A DNA stretch of 51,040 nt. Source: Nonomuraea basaltis. Its GTDB lineage: Bacteria; Actinomycetota; Actinomycetes; Streptosporangiales; Streptosporangiaceae. Of this stretch, positions 1 through 7,745 are shown piece by piece (the first letter of the stretch is position 1; each line of letters starts with the position of its first letter). The DNA lies in contig NZ_VCJS01000083.1 in assembly GCF_005893125.1 (NCBI RefSeq), positions 1-51,040 of the forward strand, given 5' to 3'. Under the pieces are notes generated by a model. It ran no database searches. It saw nothing but the letters and a program-made list of their open reading frames with translations, and had not been told where the DNA came from. A program made the position numbers and the translations under genes.

Positions 1-717
1 GGGCTGGCCAGGCTGCCGTTCCTGCGCCCCAAGGCCGTCGCCCAGGGCGGGAACCGGGTGGTGTTCGCCACCCAGGCCAAGGTGCCGCGCGAACGGGAGC
101 AGCGTGAGCGGATCCTGCTGGCGCTGGCCGAGCTGGCCGGGCGGCGCCCCGACCTGGACGTGGTGGTCAAGCTGCGGGCGCTGGAGGACGAGCGCCAGAC
201 GCACAACGAGCGCCACCACTACCAGCGGCTGTGGCGGGAGATGGGAGAGCCGGGCCGGCTGGCGTTCGAGGCCGGGTCGATGCACGACCAGCTGACGCGG
301 GCGGCCGGGTTCGTCACGGTGAGCTCGACGGCGGCGCTGGAGGCGATCGCGCTGGACGTGCCATCGCTGGTGCTGAGGGACTTCGGCGTGAGCGCCGAGA
401 TGATCAACCTGGTGTTCGAGGGCAGCGATCTGCTGGGCACGCTGGAGGAGCTGGCCGAGGGTGACTTCCGCGCGGCCTCGGCCGTGTGGTGCGCGGCCAA
501 CTACTTCCATCCGGCGGAGCGCAACGACTGGGCGGGGTTGCTGAACGGGCTGGTGAGCTCCCGGCCGCGGGTGCCGGCCAGGTCGCTGCTGGACGGTCCC
601 GAGCACGCGGCGGCGCGGCGCCGGGCCAGGTTGCGGGTGGAGGTGCCGCCGACGATGCTGCGGGCCGGCTACAAGGCCAAGCGCCGGATGCGCCGCTACC
701 TCAAGGCCCTCAACTGA
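1..717 (+). CDS. Partial glycosyltransferase, C-terminal part (DUF6716-like)
   Basis: The frame is open from the first base of the window, so the gene begins upstream and about 238 C-terminal residues are seen. The protein has the layout of a GT-B type transferase: a lysine-containing region (VVVKLRALED) followed by a loop with small residues (TVSSTAALEAIAL), which in such enzymes lies near the nucleotide-sugar site. It ends in a basic tail (YKAKRRMRRYLKAL) that could contact membrane or polymer. It resembles the DUF6716 putative glycosyltransferases found beside actinobacterial sialic-acid-like loci; this is from memory of the family and not tested. It points towards the nonulosonate operon on the other strand and probably serves the same surface glycan. 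Acceptor and donor sugars cannot be read from the sequence. Confidence 0.6.
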   Translation, partial: GLARLPFLRPKAVAQGGNRVVFATQAKVPREREQRERILLALAELAGRRPDLDVVVKLRALEDERQTHNERHHYQRLWREMGEPGRLAFEAGSMHDQLTRAAGFVTVSSTAALEAIALDVPSLVLRDFGVSAEMINLVFEGSDLLGTLEELAEGDFRAASAVWCAANYFHPAERNDWAGLLNGLVSSRPRVPARSLLDGPEHAAARRRARLRVEVPPTMLRAGYKAKRRMRRYLKALN

Positions 718-740
718 CGCCCATCGCCCCAAGCACATCC

Positions 741-881
741 GAGTACGGACGGCCGCCGCCCTAAGTCCCCGAGTACGGACGGCCGCCGTCCCAAGCACAC
801 CCGAGTACGGACGGCCGCCGCCCTAAGCTCCCGAGTACGGACGGCCGCCGTCCCAAGCGCCCAAGCACGGACGGCCGCCCC
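741..881. repeat. Short tandem repeat between convergent genes, 30-32 bp units
   Basis: Four near-identical copies of GAGTACGGACGGCCGCCG start at 741, 771, 803 and 833, and a fifth degenerate copy starts near 863. Unit spacing is 30, 32, 30 and 30 bases. Two linker types alternate (CCCTAAG and TCCCAAG), so the real repeat is a 62-base pair of units present twice. The block fills most of the gap between the convergent genes ending at 717 and 932. No clean terminator hairpin was found here. It resembles a minisatellite made by slippage. Confidence 0.8.
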
Positions 882-931
882 AAGCGCCGGCCGGGCACCA
901 CGGGCGGCATGGTCCATATGGGGCCGGGCGG

Positions 932-2167
932 TCAGATGGCTGATCTGATCTTCCTGCGGAGCCGGGAGAGAGCGGTCGGCTTGGCCGCCAGGCCGAGTGT
1001 CTCCAGGCGCTTGCGCTTGAAGTAGCGGGCGTCGAACTCGATGCTCTCCGGCCGCAGCTCGGGATAGGTGTCGGCCTGCATGCAGTAGCCGACCGCGCGC
1101 ACCAGCGCGGGCAGGTCCACGGCCGGCGGCCGGTCGATGTGACCCTCGGCCGACAGCCGCGGCAGCAGCGCGTCCACGATCGTGACCGGGATCCGGTTGC
1201 TGTTCTCGTACGGCGCCAGCCGGTCGAGCACCAGCTGCGTGCCGTAGGAGGCCACCTTGAGGCCGAAGTAGCGCTGCGCCGTCACCAGCCCGGTGGAGAA
1301 GCAGCCCACCACCAGCTCGGGCCGCTGCGCGGCGAAGCACACCTCCGCCGGCACGCTCTCCCCGGGCACCGACAGCCGCACGCCCAGCGGCTCGGCCGCG
1401 GCCCGCATCAGCTGGGCGTGGCGGCGCCCGGCGGCCGGGTGCGGCTTGAACACGATGTCGGTGTAGCCGCGGGCGGCCAGCGCCCTGAGCATCGTCTCGT
1501 GCAGCTCCGCCTCCTCCTCGGCCGTGACGATCTCCAGCGCCGACAGGTACTGGCCCAGGATGACGGCCTGCCCGGCCGGCAGGTCAGGGGCGGTGGAGGC
1601 CACCTCGTTCACGATCGACAGGAAGCGCTCGCCGGGCAGGATCTCGGGCGGGACGTCGTACTCGCTGAGCAGCAGCGGCGTCAGGCCCGGCACCAGGTCC
1701 AGGTGGAGCAGCCGGCCGATGCGGCGGAAGATCTCGGCGGGCAGCGGGTCGCGGGTCGGGCCGTAGCTCATCAGCCCGTCGGAGTAGACGGTGATCGGGC
1801 AGTCGCGCACCAGCCCCGCGATGGTCCGGGCCGGCGCCACCGCGATCGACTCCAGCACCAGCTCCTCGACCCCGTCCAGCGCCCAGTGGGAGCGGATGAG
1901 GCGCTCCATCATCGGCACCTCGATGATGCGCGCCCGCCAGTCGGACGGGTGCAGCGGCGCGATGAGGTCGTTCCAGGAGTGCACCTCGTCGAAGCGCGAG
2001 CGCAGCACCGCGAAGCCGGGCGTCTTGTCGAGCGGCGTGGCCACCTCGGGGATGGCCGCGTTGTTCGACATGACGAGGACGCGCCGGCCGTCGCCGAAGC
2101 GGCCGTCGTCGATCGCGGCGGCCAGCGACATCGCCCCGAACAGCGTCGAGGCGTAGAAGACCTTCAC
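932..2167 (-). CDS. Polysialyltransferase-family glycosyltransferase
   Basis: This 411-residue protein fits the bacterial polysialyltransferase family (PF07388, GT38/GT52-like), which adds nonulosonic acid residues from a CMP-activated donor to a growing glycan. Visible family signatures are an acidic-G motif (YSDGLMSYG, about residues 128-135), the HP motif (FKPHPAAG, 240-247) and a serine/threonine motif (GCFSTGL, 288-294). The GTG start at 2167 follows GGAGGAGA, which overlaps the end of the upstream gene; stop and start are adjacent, so translation is probably coupled. Being third in an operon with a CMP-sugar synthetase/NeuB fusion strongly supports a nonulosonate donor. Whether it makes a polymer or adds one sugar is unknown. 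Confidence 0.75.
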   Translation of the reverse strand: MKVFYASTLFGAMSLAAAIDDGRFGDGRRVLVMSNNAAIPEVATPLDKTPGFAVLRSRFDEVHSWNDLIAPLHPSDWRARIIEVPMMERLIRSHWALDGVEELVLESIAVAPARTIAGLVRDCPITVYSDGLMSYGPTRDPLPAEIFRRIGRLLHLDLVPGLTPLLLSEYDVPPEILPGERFLSIVNEVASTAPDLPAGQAVILGQYLSALEIVTAEEEAELHETMLRALAARGYTDIVFKPHPAAGRRHAQLMRAAAEPLGVRLSVPGESVPAEVCFAAQRPELVVGCFSTGLVTAQRYFGLKVASYGTQLVLDRLAPYENSNRIPVTIVDALLPRLSAEGHIDRPPAVDLPALVRAVGYCMQADTYPELRPESIEFDARYFKRKRLETLGLAAKPTALSRLRRKIRSAI

Positions 2168-3148
2168 TTATGTCTCCTCCCGGTCGCGGCGGACCCGGAC
2201 GTGCGGGCTGGGGGGCAGATCGGGCACCAGGGCGCGCAGCGTGGTCTCGCGCTCGGCCGACATCCGCGCCACCGAGTCGGACACCAGCTCCGCCGGAAGG
2301 GCACGCACCATCTGCGCGCCGCGCTCCTCGAAGCGGGCGCGCAGCGCGGGCGTGAACCGGTCGGCGATCTCGAGGTGGTGGGCGAGCAGCGCGCAGAAGT
2401 TGCGCGCCGCCTTCGGCAGGAACTCCGCCTCCAGGTCCTTGAACACCAGCTCGAAGGCGTCGAAGAAGTGCAGCTGCCGCTCGTCACCCACCTGCGTCAG
2501 CGACCCCGTCACCATGCGCCGGTAGAACACCCCGGCCATCGACACGACGGCGAACGTGGCGGCCTCCCGGTGCAGCCGCCAGATCCACGGCCGGTCCTCG
2601 GCGGTGTGCAGGGAGCCGGGGAAGTGCAGCAGGTCGCGCAGGGACCGCCGGTAGATCCCGGCCCAGGCGTACGGGTAGTCCACCATGGTCCGCACGCCCG
2701 CCGGCAGGATCGCGTCGCGCGGATCGAGCACCGCGCCCCGCTGCGCCAGCGGGGCCCGGTGCACGACTCGTTTTCGGCCCTCGGCCTGCACGTGGTCGAC
2801 GCGGACGAAGTCGCAGCCGAGCCCGTCGATGGCCTCGACCAGCCGCGCCAGGTAGCCGGGGGCGAGCCAGTCGTCGCCGTCCATGAACGTGACGTACCGG
2901 CCGGACGCCGCCGACAGGCCCGTGTTGCGCGCGTCGGCCAGCCCCACCGGCGCGGGGTTGCGCAGCATGGTCAGGCCGGGGAGATCGCCGCGGAAGTCCT
3001 CGATGATGTCCCCGGTGGCGTCCACGGACCCGTCGTCGACGACGATGAACTCGAAGTCGTGCCGGGCGTTACGGCAGAGCGAGGTCAGCGCGTCGGCGAT
3101 GAACCGCTCGCCGTCCCGGATCGGCACGACGACCGAGAGGGTGATCAA
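2168..3148 (-). CDS. Family 2 glycosyltransferase
   Basis: The 326-residue protein begins with the classic GT2/GT-A fold pattern: VVVPIRDGERFI at residues 5-16, VVDDGSVDATGD near 36-47, and the metal-binding FMDGDDW near 89-95. There is no transmembrane segment, so it acts at the cytoplasmic face. It starts with TTG at 3148, supported by AGGAGAAGG eight to ten bases upstream; no ATG fits. It lies 25 bases after the NeuA-HAD-NeuB fusion and directly abuts the polysialyltransferase-like gene, so the three form one operon. The likely role is adding a neutral or amino sugar of the same surface glycan; the actual sugar cannot be deduced. Confidence 0.85.
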   Translation of the reverse strand: MITLSVVVPIRDGERFIADALTSLCRNARHDFEFIVVDDGSVDATGDIIEDFRGDLPGLTMLRNPAPVGLADARNTGLSAASGRYVTFMDGDDWLAPGYLARLVEAIDGLGCDFVRVDHVQAEGRKRVVHRAPLAQRGAVLDPRDAILPAGVRTMVDYPYAWAGIYRRSLRDLLHFPGSLHTAEDRPWIWRLHREAATFAVVSMAGVFYRRMVTGSLTQVGDERQLHFFDAFELVFKDLEAEFLPKAARNFCALLAHHLEIADRFTPALRARFEERGAQMVRALPAELVSDSVARMSAERETTLRALVPDLPPSPHVRVRRDREET

Positions 3149-3173
3149 TGGTTCCTTCTCCTGGTGGTGACGG

Positions 3174-5210
3174 TCAGACGGTCACCCGGCGCAGGCGGCT
3201 CTTGGGAGCCTCCTCGCCGGGGAAGACGCGCTTGACGCCGTCGCCCATGGCCTGCTCGATGATCCGGATGTCGCGCACCAGGTGCTCCAGGCCGGCCGGC
3301 TCCAGGGAGGCGGCGTGGTCGGAGCCCCACATGGTCCGGTCGAGCGTGATGTGCCGCTCGACGCACACCGCGCCGAGCGTGACGGCGGCCAGCGAGATCT
3401 GCAGGCCGCGCTCGTGGCCGGAGTAGCCGACGGGAACGCCGTAGCGCTCCTTGAGCGTCGTGATCGTGCGCAGGTTGGCCTCCTCGGGAGGCAGCGGGTA
3501 CGTCGACGTCGCGTGCATCATGATCAGCCTATCGGTGCCGAGGACCTCGACGGCCGCGTCGATCTCCGACAGCGTCGACATGCCGGTCGACAGGATGATC
3601 GGCTTGCCGGTGGCGGCCAGGACGCGCAGCAGCTCGTGGTCGGCGACGCTGGCCGAGGCCACCTTGTGCACCAGGACGTCCATTTCCTCCAGGAACTCGA
3701 CGGACGGCACGTCCCACGGCGAGGCGAACCAGTGCAGGCCGCGCTCGTCGCAGTATTTCGCGATCTGCCGGTACTCGTCGCGGCCGAACTCGGTCCGCTC
3801 CTTGTACTCCAGGTACGTCATCTCGCCCCACGGCGTCTGCCTGATCTGCCCCTTCTGCTCCTCGGGCACGCAGATCGCGGGGGTGCGCTTCTGGAACTTG
3901 ACCGCCTGGCAGCCCGCGTCGGCGGCCACGTCGATGAGCCGCCGGGCGATGTCGAGATCGCCGTTGTGGTTGATGCCGATCTCGCCGATCACGTAGACGG
4001 GCTCGCCTTCGCCGACCAGCACGTCGCCGATCGCCACCGGGCCCAGCCTGGGCCGTGCCTTGGCCTCCGCCACCGGCGCCTCGGGCCGGGCGGCCACCAC
4101 GCGGTCGCACAGCTCGCGCACCGCGCCGGACCCGCCGGGCCTGGTCAGCACCACCCGGGCGGCGGCGCGCACGCGCGGGTGCGCGTCGGGCGTGGCGATG
4201 GGCCAGCCCACCTCGCCCATCGGGCCCAGGTCGTTGACGTCGTTGCCGACGTAGGCCACGCGGGCCGGGTCGAGGCCCTCGATGGTCAGCCAGTCGCGCA
4301 GCACGGTCCGCTTCTCGGCCAGCCCCTGAAGCACGGGCACGCCCAGCTTGCGGGCGCGGGCGGCCACGACCGGGTTGTGCTCGGTGGACATGATCAGGAC
4401 CTTGACGCCGGAGCGGCGCAGCAGCGACACGCCCATCCCGTCCGAGCGGCTGACCAGCACCATCTCGCGGCCGTCGGAGTCGACGTAGGCGCGGTCGTCG
4501 GTGTGCACGCCGTCGAAGTCGGTGATGACGGCGTCGACGTCGATCGGCTCGGGCGCGTCGATGAACGGTGCCAGCGCGCGTACCAGCTCCAGGTCCTCGG
4601 GATTGTCCACCTCGATGGCGTGCTGCGGCGGCACCGGCTGCACGGCGGTCGTGCCGAAGAAGCGGTGGCCGTGCCGGCGCAGGCCGGAGGTGCGCATGAC
4701 GTAGAAGGCGCCGTTCTCGCGGAACTCGGGCTCGCGGTCCTGCCGGCGCGGCCGGACGGCGGGGTCGTGGTTGACGCCCCCGCCCGTGGCCGTCCACAGG
4801 AACTCGTGCGTAGGCAGGCCCGACACCACGGAGTCGGCCTCGCCGTCGAGCACCTTGCGCACGGCGGCCGACAGGTTCTCGGGGTCGATGAACGCGCTCG
4901 TGCACTGCACGAGCACGACCACCTCGGGATCCTCGCCGAGCGTGTCGAGCGCGTGCAGCACGGCCGACTCGCTGGAGGCGGTAGCGCCGCTGAGCTCCTC
5001 GGGCCGGTCGACGACGAGCGCGCCAGCCTCCCGGGCGGTCTCGGCGATCTGGGCGTGGTCGGTGCTCACCACGACCTGGTCCACGAGCTCGGCGCGCAAG
5101 CAGGCCCGCACCGCGCGGGTGACCAGCGGGACGCCCCCGACCGGGGCGAGGTTCTTCAGGGGTACGCCCGCCGAACCTCCGCGGGCGGGAACTACGGCCA
5201 GGACTCGCAA
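3174..5210 (-). CDS. Trifunctional CMP-nonulosonate synthetase / HAD phosphatase / NeuB-type synthase
   Basis: One 678-residue polypeptide holds three enzymes of nonulosonic (sialic-type) acid synthesis. Residues 1-225 are a CMP-sugar cytidylyltransferase like NeuA (VPARGGSAGVPLKNL at 7-21, QCTSAFIDPE at 102-111). Residues 228-375 are a KdsC-like HAD phosphatase (DFDGVHTDD at 231-239, GNDVNDLG at 322-329). Residues 398-678 are a NeuB-type condensing TIM barrel (GEIGINHNGD 409-418, KFQKRTP from 438, then TGMST, HATSTYP, GYSGHE and ERHITLD). The chain stops at the end of the barrel, so the C-terminal antifreeze-like SAF domain of ordinary NeuB is missing. The start is TTG at 5210, with AGGAGA eight bases before it. 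The product could be Neu5Ac, Kdn, pseudaminic or legionaminic acid; the sequence does not decide. Confidence 0.9.
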   Translation of the reverse strand: MRVLAVVPARGGSAGVPLKNLAPVGGVPLVTRAVRACLRAELVDQVVVSTDHAQIAETAREAGALVVDRPEELSGATASSESAVLHALDTLGEDPEVVVLVQCTSAFIDPENLSAAVRKVLDGEADSVVSGLPTHEFLWTATGGGVNHDPAVRPRRQDREPEFRENGAFYVMRTSGLRRHGHRFFGTTAVQPVPPQHAIEVDNPEDLELVRALAPFIDAPEPIDVDAVITDFDGVHTDDRAYVDSDGREMVLVSRSDGMGVSLLRRSGVKVLIMSTEHNPVVAARARKLGVPVLQGLAEKRTVLRDWLTIEGLDPARVAYVGNDVNDLGPMGEVGWPIATPDAHPRVRAAARVVLTRPGGSGAVRELCDRVVAARPEAPVAEAKARPRLGPVAIGDVLVGEGEPVYVIGEIGINHNGDLDIARRLIDVAADAGCQAVKFQKRTPAICVPEEQKGQIRQTPWGEMTYLEYKERTEFGRDEYRQIAKYCDERGLHWFASPWDVPSVEFLEEMDVLVHKVASASVADHELLRVLAATGKPIILSTGMSTLSEIDAAVEVLGTDRLIMMHATSTYPLPPEEANLRTITTLKERYGVPVGYSGHERGLQISLAAVTLGAVCVERHITLDRTMWGSDHAASLEPAGLEHLVRDIRIIEQAMGDGVKRVFPGEEAPKSRLRRVTV

Positions 5211-5222
5211 GGTGTCTCCTCA

Positions 5223-5237
5223 GTGCATCGGATGCAC
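5223..5237. promoter_or_regulatory. Palindrome in the nonulosonate operon promoter
   Basis: GTGCATC-G-GATGCAC is a perfect inverted repeat with 7-base arms and a single central base. It lies 13 to 27 bases upstream of the TTG start of the operon, overlapping the region between a possible promoter and the ribosome binding site. This is a natural place for a dimeric repressor; no candidate regulator is adjacent. Confidence 0.5.
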
Positions 5238-5280
5238 CCAGAAGCTAGAGGGCCGGATTGAACGGCCAGCATCACCATCA

Positions 5281-5946
5281 TTAACTTTCCATGGGTATCC
5301 GGTAGAGCAACTCTGGCCGGCCCACCGCGCCGTACTGCGGCATGCGGGCCGCCACCCCCAGCTCCACCAGGTATTCCAGGTAGCGGCGGGCGGTCACGCG
5401 GGACACTCCGATCGCGTCCGCCACGGCCTGTGCCGCCATGCCCTGGGGCCGCTCGCGCAGCTTGGCGGCGACGGCGTCGAGGGTGTCTCTGGACATGCCT
5501 TTCGGCAGCTCCGAGCTGCCCCTGAGGGTGCCCAGGACGCGGTCCACGTCGCCCTGGCCGACGGCGACGCCTGCCTCCTCTTTGAACCGGGCGTAACGGG
5601 TGAGCTTTTCGAGCAGTGTCGCGTAGGTGAACGGCTTGAGAAGGTACTGGGAGATGCCGAGAGACACCGCCGAGCGGACCATGGCCAGGTCGCGGGCGGA
5701 GGTGACGGCGATGATGTCGCACATCAGGCCGCCCGCGCGCACGGCCCGGCACACCTCCAGGCCGTGCATGTCGGGCAGGTAGAGGTCCAGCAGGATGAGG
5801 TCCACGGGCCGCTTGCGCAGGAAGCGCAGCGCCTCGCCGCCGGAGCGGACCACCCCGGCCACCTCGAAGCCCGGCACCCGCTCCACGTAGATGCGATTGG
5901 CCTCGGCGGTGATCTCCTCGTCCTCGACGACCAGCACCGAGATCAT
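5281..5946 (-). CDS. Response regulator, DcuR/CitB family
   Basis: The 221-residue protein has an N-terminal receiver domain (VVEDEE at 6-11, phosphoacceptor aspartate in LILLDLYLPD, TSAR and the lysine of LLKPF) and a C-terminal winged helix typical of CitB/DcuR regulators (AVADAIGVSRVTARRYLEYL). It would be phosphorylated by the kinase encoded just upstream: its ATG overlaps the kinase stop in ATGA at 5943-5946, showing an operon. Members of this family switch on C4-dicarboxylate or citrate uptake genes, and the divergent neighbour is a dicarboxylate symporter, so dctA is the expected target. Confidence 0.9.
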   Translation of the reverse strand: MISVLVVEDEEITAEANRIYVERVPGFEVAGVVRSGGEALRFLRKRPVDLILLDLYLPDMHGLEVCRAVRAGGLMCDIIAVTSARDLAMVRSAVSLGISQYLLKPFTYATLLEKLTRYARFKEEAGVAVGQGDVDRVLGTLRGSSELPKGMSRDTLDAVAAKLRERPQGMAAQAVADAIGVSRVTARRYLEYLVELGVAARMPQYGAVGRPELLYRIPMES

Positions 5947-7634
5947 CGCGCCCGCCCCGCGTCCATGCCCGGCCCCGGCCCCTGGCCGGGCTGTGACCGC
6001 GGGCGCGGGCCGGGCGGCGGCTGCGGGCCTGACGCCGGGCCTGTGCCGGGTCGCGGTGCCGGGCCTGTGCCGGGCCGGGGCTGCTGGATCGGGCCGGGTG
6101 GCGGCTCCGGACCCGTGTCAGGTCGCGGTCGCTGAATCGTGCCGGGTCGCGGCTCCGGGATCGGCAGTCGCACGGTGAACACCGAGCCCTCCACATCGAT
6201 GGTGCCGCCCAGGCGCCGCACCGCCTGCCCCACCAGCGCCAGGCCGAGGCCGCGCCCGTCGCCCTTCGTCGTCCAGCCCTTGCCGAACGCGGCGGGGCCG
6301 GTCAGCCCGGGACCGTTGTCGGAGACCCTGATCAGCACCTCGCCCTCGCCGGAGCTCAGGTGCACCTCCACCCGGGTGGCCGCGTCGATGGCGTTGTCGA
6401 TCAGGTTGCCCACGATCGTGACCAGCTCCCGTGGGTCCAGGCCCAGGTCGTCCAGCTCGCTGTCCTGGCTGATCAGCAGCTCGCCTCCGCGCTCGGCCGC
6501 CTCGGCGCTCTTGCCCAGCAGCAGCGCCGCGAGCACCGGCTCGCGCACCGCGCCCACCACCCGGTCGGTCAGCTCCTGCGCGGCCCGCAGCTCGGCGGTG
6601 CCGAGCGCGACCGCCTGCTCGGTACGGCCCAGCTCCACCAGCGTGATCACCGTGTGCAGCCGGTTGGCCGCCTCGTGCGCGGCCGAGCGCAAAGAGTCGG
6701 CGAACCCCCGCTCGGCGTCGAGCTGGCCGGTCAGCGCCTGCAGCTCGGTGTGGTCGCGTACGGTCACGACGGTGCCGAGCCTGCTGGCGGCGCTGTTGAC
6801 GACCAGGACGCGGTCGCCGACCAGATGCACGCGCTCCTCGCCGCCGACCGGCACGTCGGCCAGGCCCAGCTCGCTCATGTGGCGGCCCTCGGCGTCGTCG
6901 GGCAGGCCGAGCAGCTGCCGGGCGGCGTCGTTGCACAGGGTGAGCCTGCCGTCCGTGCCGACCAGCAGCAGGCCCTCCCTGACGGCGTGCAGGACCGCGT
7001 CGTGGTGTTCGTGGATGCGGCCCAGCTCGACCGGGCCGAGCCCGTGGGTCTGGCGGCGCAGCCGCACGGTGACCAGCCACGTGCCGGCGGTGCCCAGGCT
7101 GAGCGCGAGCGCCACGATGAGCCCGCCCCACGCGAGCCGGTCGCGCAGCCAGCCGCTGATCCTCTCGACCCTGATGCCCGCGCTGACCAGCGCGACCACC
7201 CGGCCGCCCGAGATGACGGGGGCGACCGCCCGCTCGGACGGGCCGAGCGTGCCCGTGTAGGTCTCGGTGAACGCCTTGCCCGCCAGCGCCGGCCCGATGT
7301 TGCCGCGGAACCGCTTGCCGATCTCGGCCCGGTTCGGGTGGGTGTAGCGGGTGCCGTCCGGCTTCATGATCGTGACGAAGTCGACGCCGGTGTTGATGCG
7401 TACCCGCTCCGCGAACGGCTGCAGCCGTTCGCTCGGGTTCGCCTCCTCCAGCGCCTCCAGCAGATCGGGCGAGGCGGCCACGGTCACCGCCACGCCCTTG
7501 GCCGTGGCGGCGGCCTCCTCGGTGAGCAGGTCGTGCGCCTGCACCAGAGCGAGCACGGCGCCGCCCGTGGCAGTGACCACGACCACGAGCAGTTGCAGGA
7601 CGAGCATCTGCCCGGCCAGGCTCCAGCGCCGCAT
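5943..7634 (-). CDS. Sensor histidine kinase, DcuS/CitA family, with proline-rich tail
   Basis: This 563-residue membrane kinase has a first transmembrane helix at about residues 8-30, an extracytoplasmic PAS-like ligand domain ending near 160, a second helix at about 170-192, a cytoplasmic PAS domain, a phosphoacceptor helix (AAHEAANRLHT) and an ATPase domain (NLIDNAIDA, DNGPGL, GRGLGLALV). The H-E-x-x-N-R-L-H arrangement is that of DcuS/CitA kinases, which sense C4-dicarboxylates or citrate. Unusually, the ATPase domain is followed by about 70 residues made almost wholly of proline, glycine, arginine and glutamine (repeats like PRPGTGP) up to the stop. Translation is coupled to the response regulator. 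Confidence 0.9.
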   Translation of the reverse strand: MRRWSLAGQMLVLQLLVVVVTATGGAVLALVQAHDLLTEEAAATAKGVAVTVAASPDLLEALEEANPSERLQPFAERVRINTGVDFVTIMKPDGTRYTHPNRAEIGKRFRGNIGPALAGKAFTETYTGTLGPSERAVAPVISGGRVVALVSAGIRVERISGWLRDRLAWGGLIVALALSLGTAGTWLVTVRLRRQTHGLGPVELGRIHEHHDAVLHAVREGLLLVGTDGRLTLCNDAARQLLGLPDDAEGRHMSELGLADVPVGGEERVHLVGDRVLVVNSAASRLGTVVTVRDHTELQALTGQLDAERGFADSLRSAAHEAANRLHTVITLVELGRTEQAVALGTAELRAAQELTDRVVGAVREPVLAALLLGKSAEAAERGGELLISQDSELDDLGLDPRELVTIVGNLIDNAIDAATRVEVHLSSGEGEVLIRVSDNGPGLTGPAAFGKGWTTKGDGRGLGLALVGQAVRRLGGTIDVEGSVFTVRLPIPEPRPGTIQRPRPDTGPEPPPGPIQQPRPGTGPAPRPGTGPASGPQPPPGPRPRSQPGQGPGPGMDAGRAR

Positions 7635-7655
7635 ATTAACGACTCTTTTCGTGAA

Positions 7656-7685
7656 CGTAACTTACGCAATCGTGACGTGGGTCAC
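7656..7685. promoter_or_regulatory. Two palindromes between the kinase gene and dctA
   Basis: CGTAA-C-TTACG at 7656-7666 and GTGAC-GTGG-GTCAC at 7672-7685 are both perfect inverted repeats. They sit in the 111-base gap between the divergent kinase and dctA genes. They are the best candidates for binding sites of the neighbouring response regulator or of a global carbon regulator. Confidence 0.5.
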
Positions 7686-7745
7686 TTGTGCAGCGCATAG
7701 TCGCACAGCTGGAAGTTCCGCCCAAACCCGCTGGAGAAACCCCCC

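Noticed and set aside
741..881. Possible CRISPR array
   Set aside because: The intervals between repeats are themselves repeated, units are contiguous, and no cas genes are present.
1139..3235. A 698-codon open frame on the plus strand across the glycan operon
   Set aside because: It is antisense to three well-recognised genes, has histidine/arginine-rich composition typical of the shadow frame of high-GC genes, and shows no domain.
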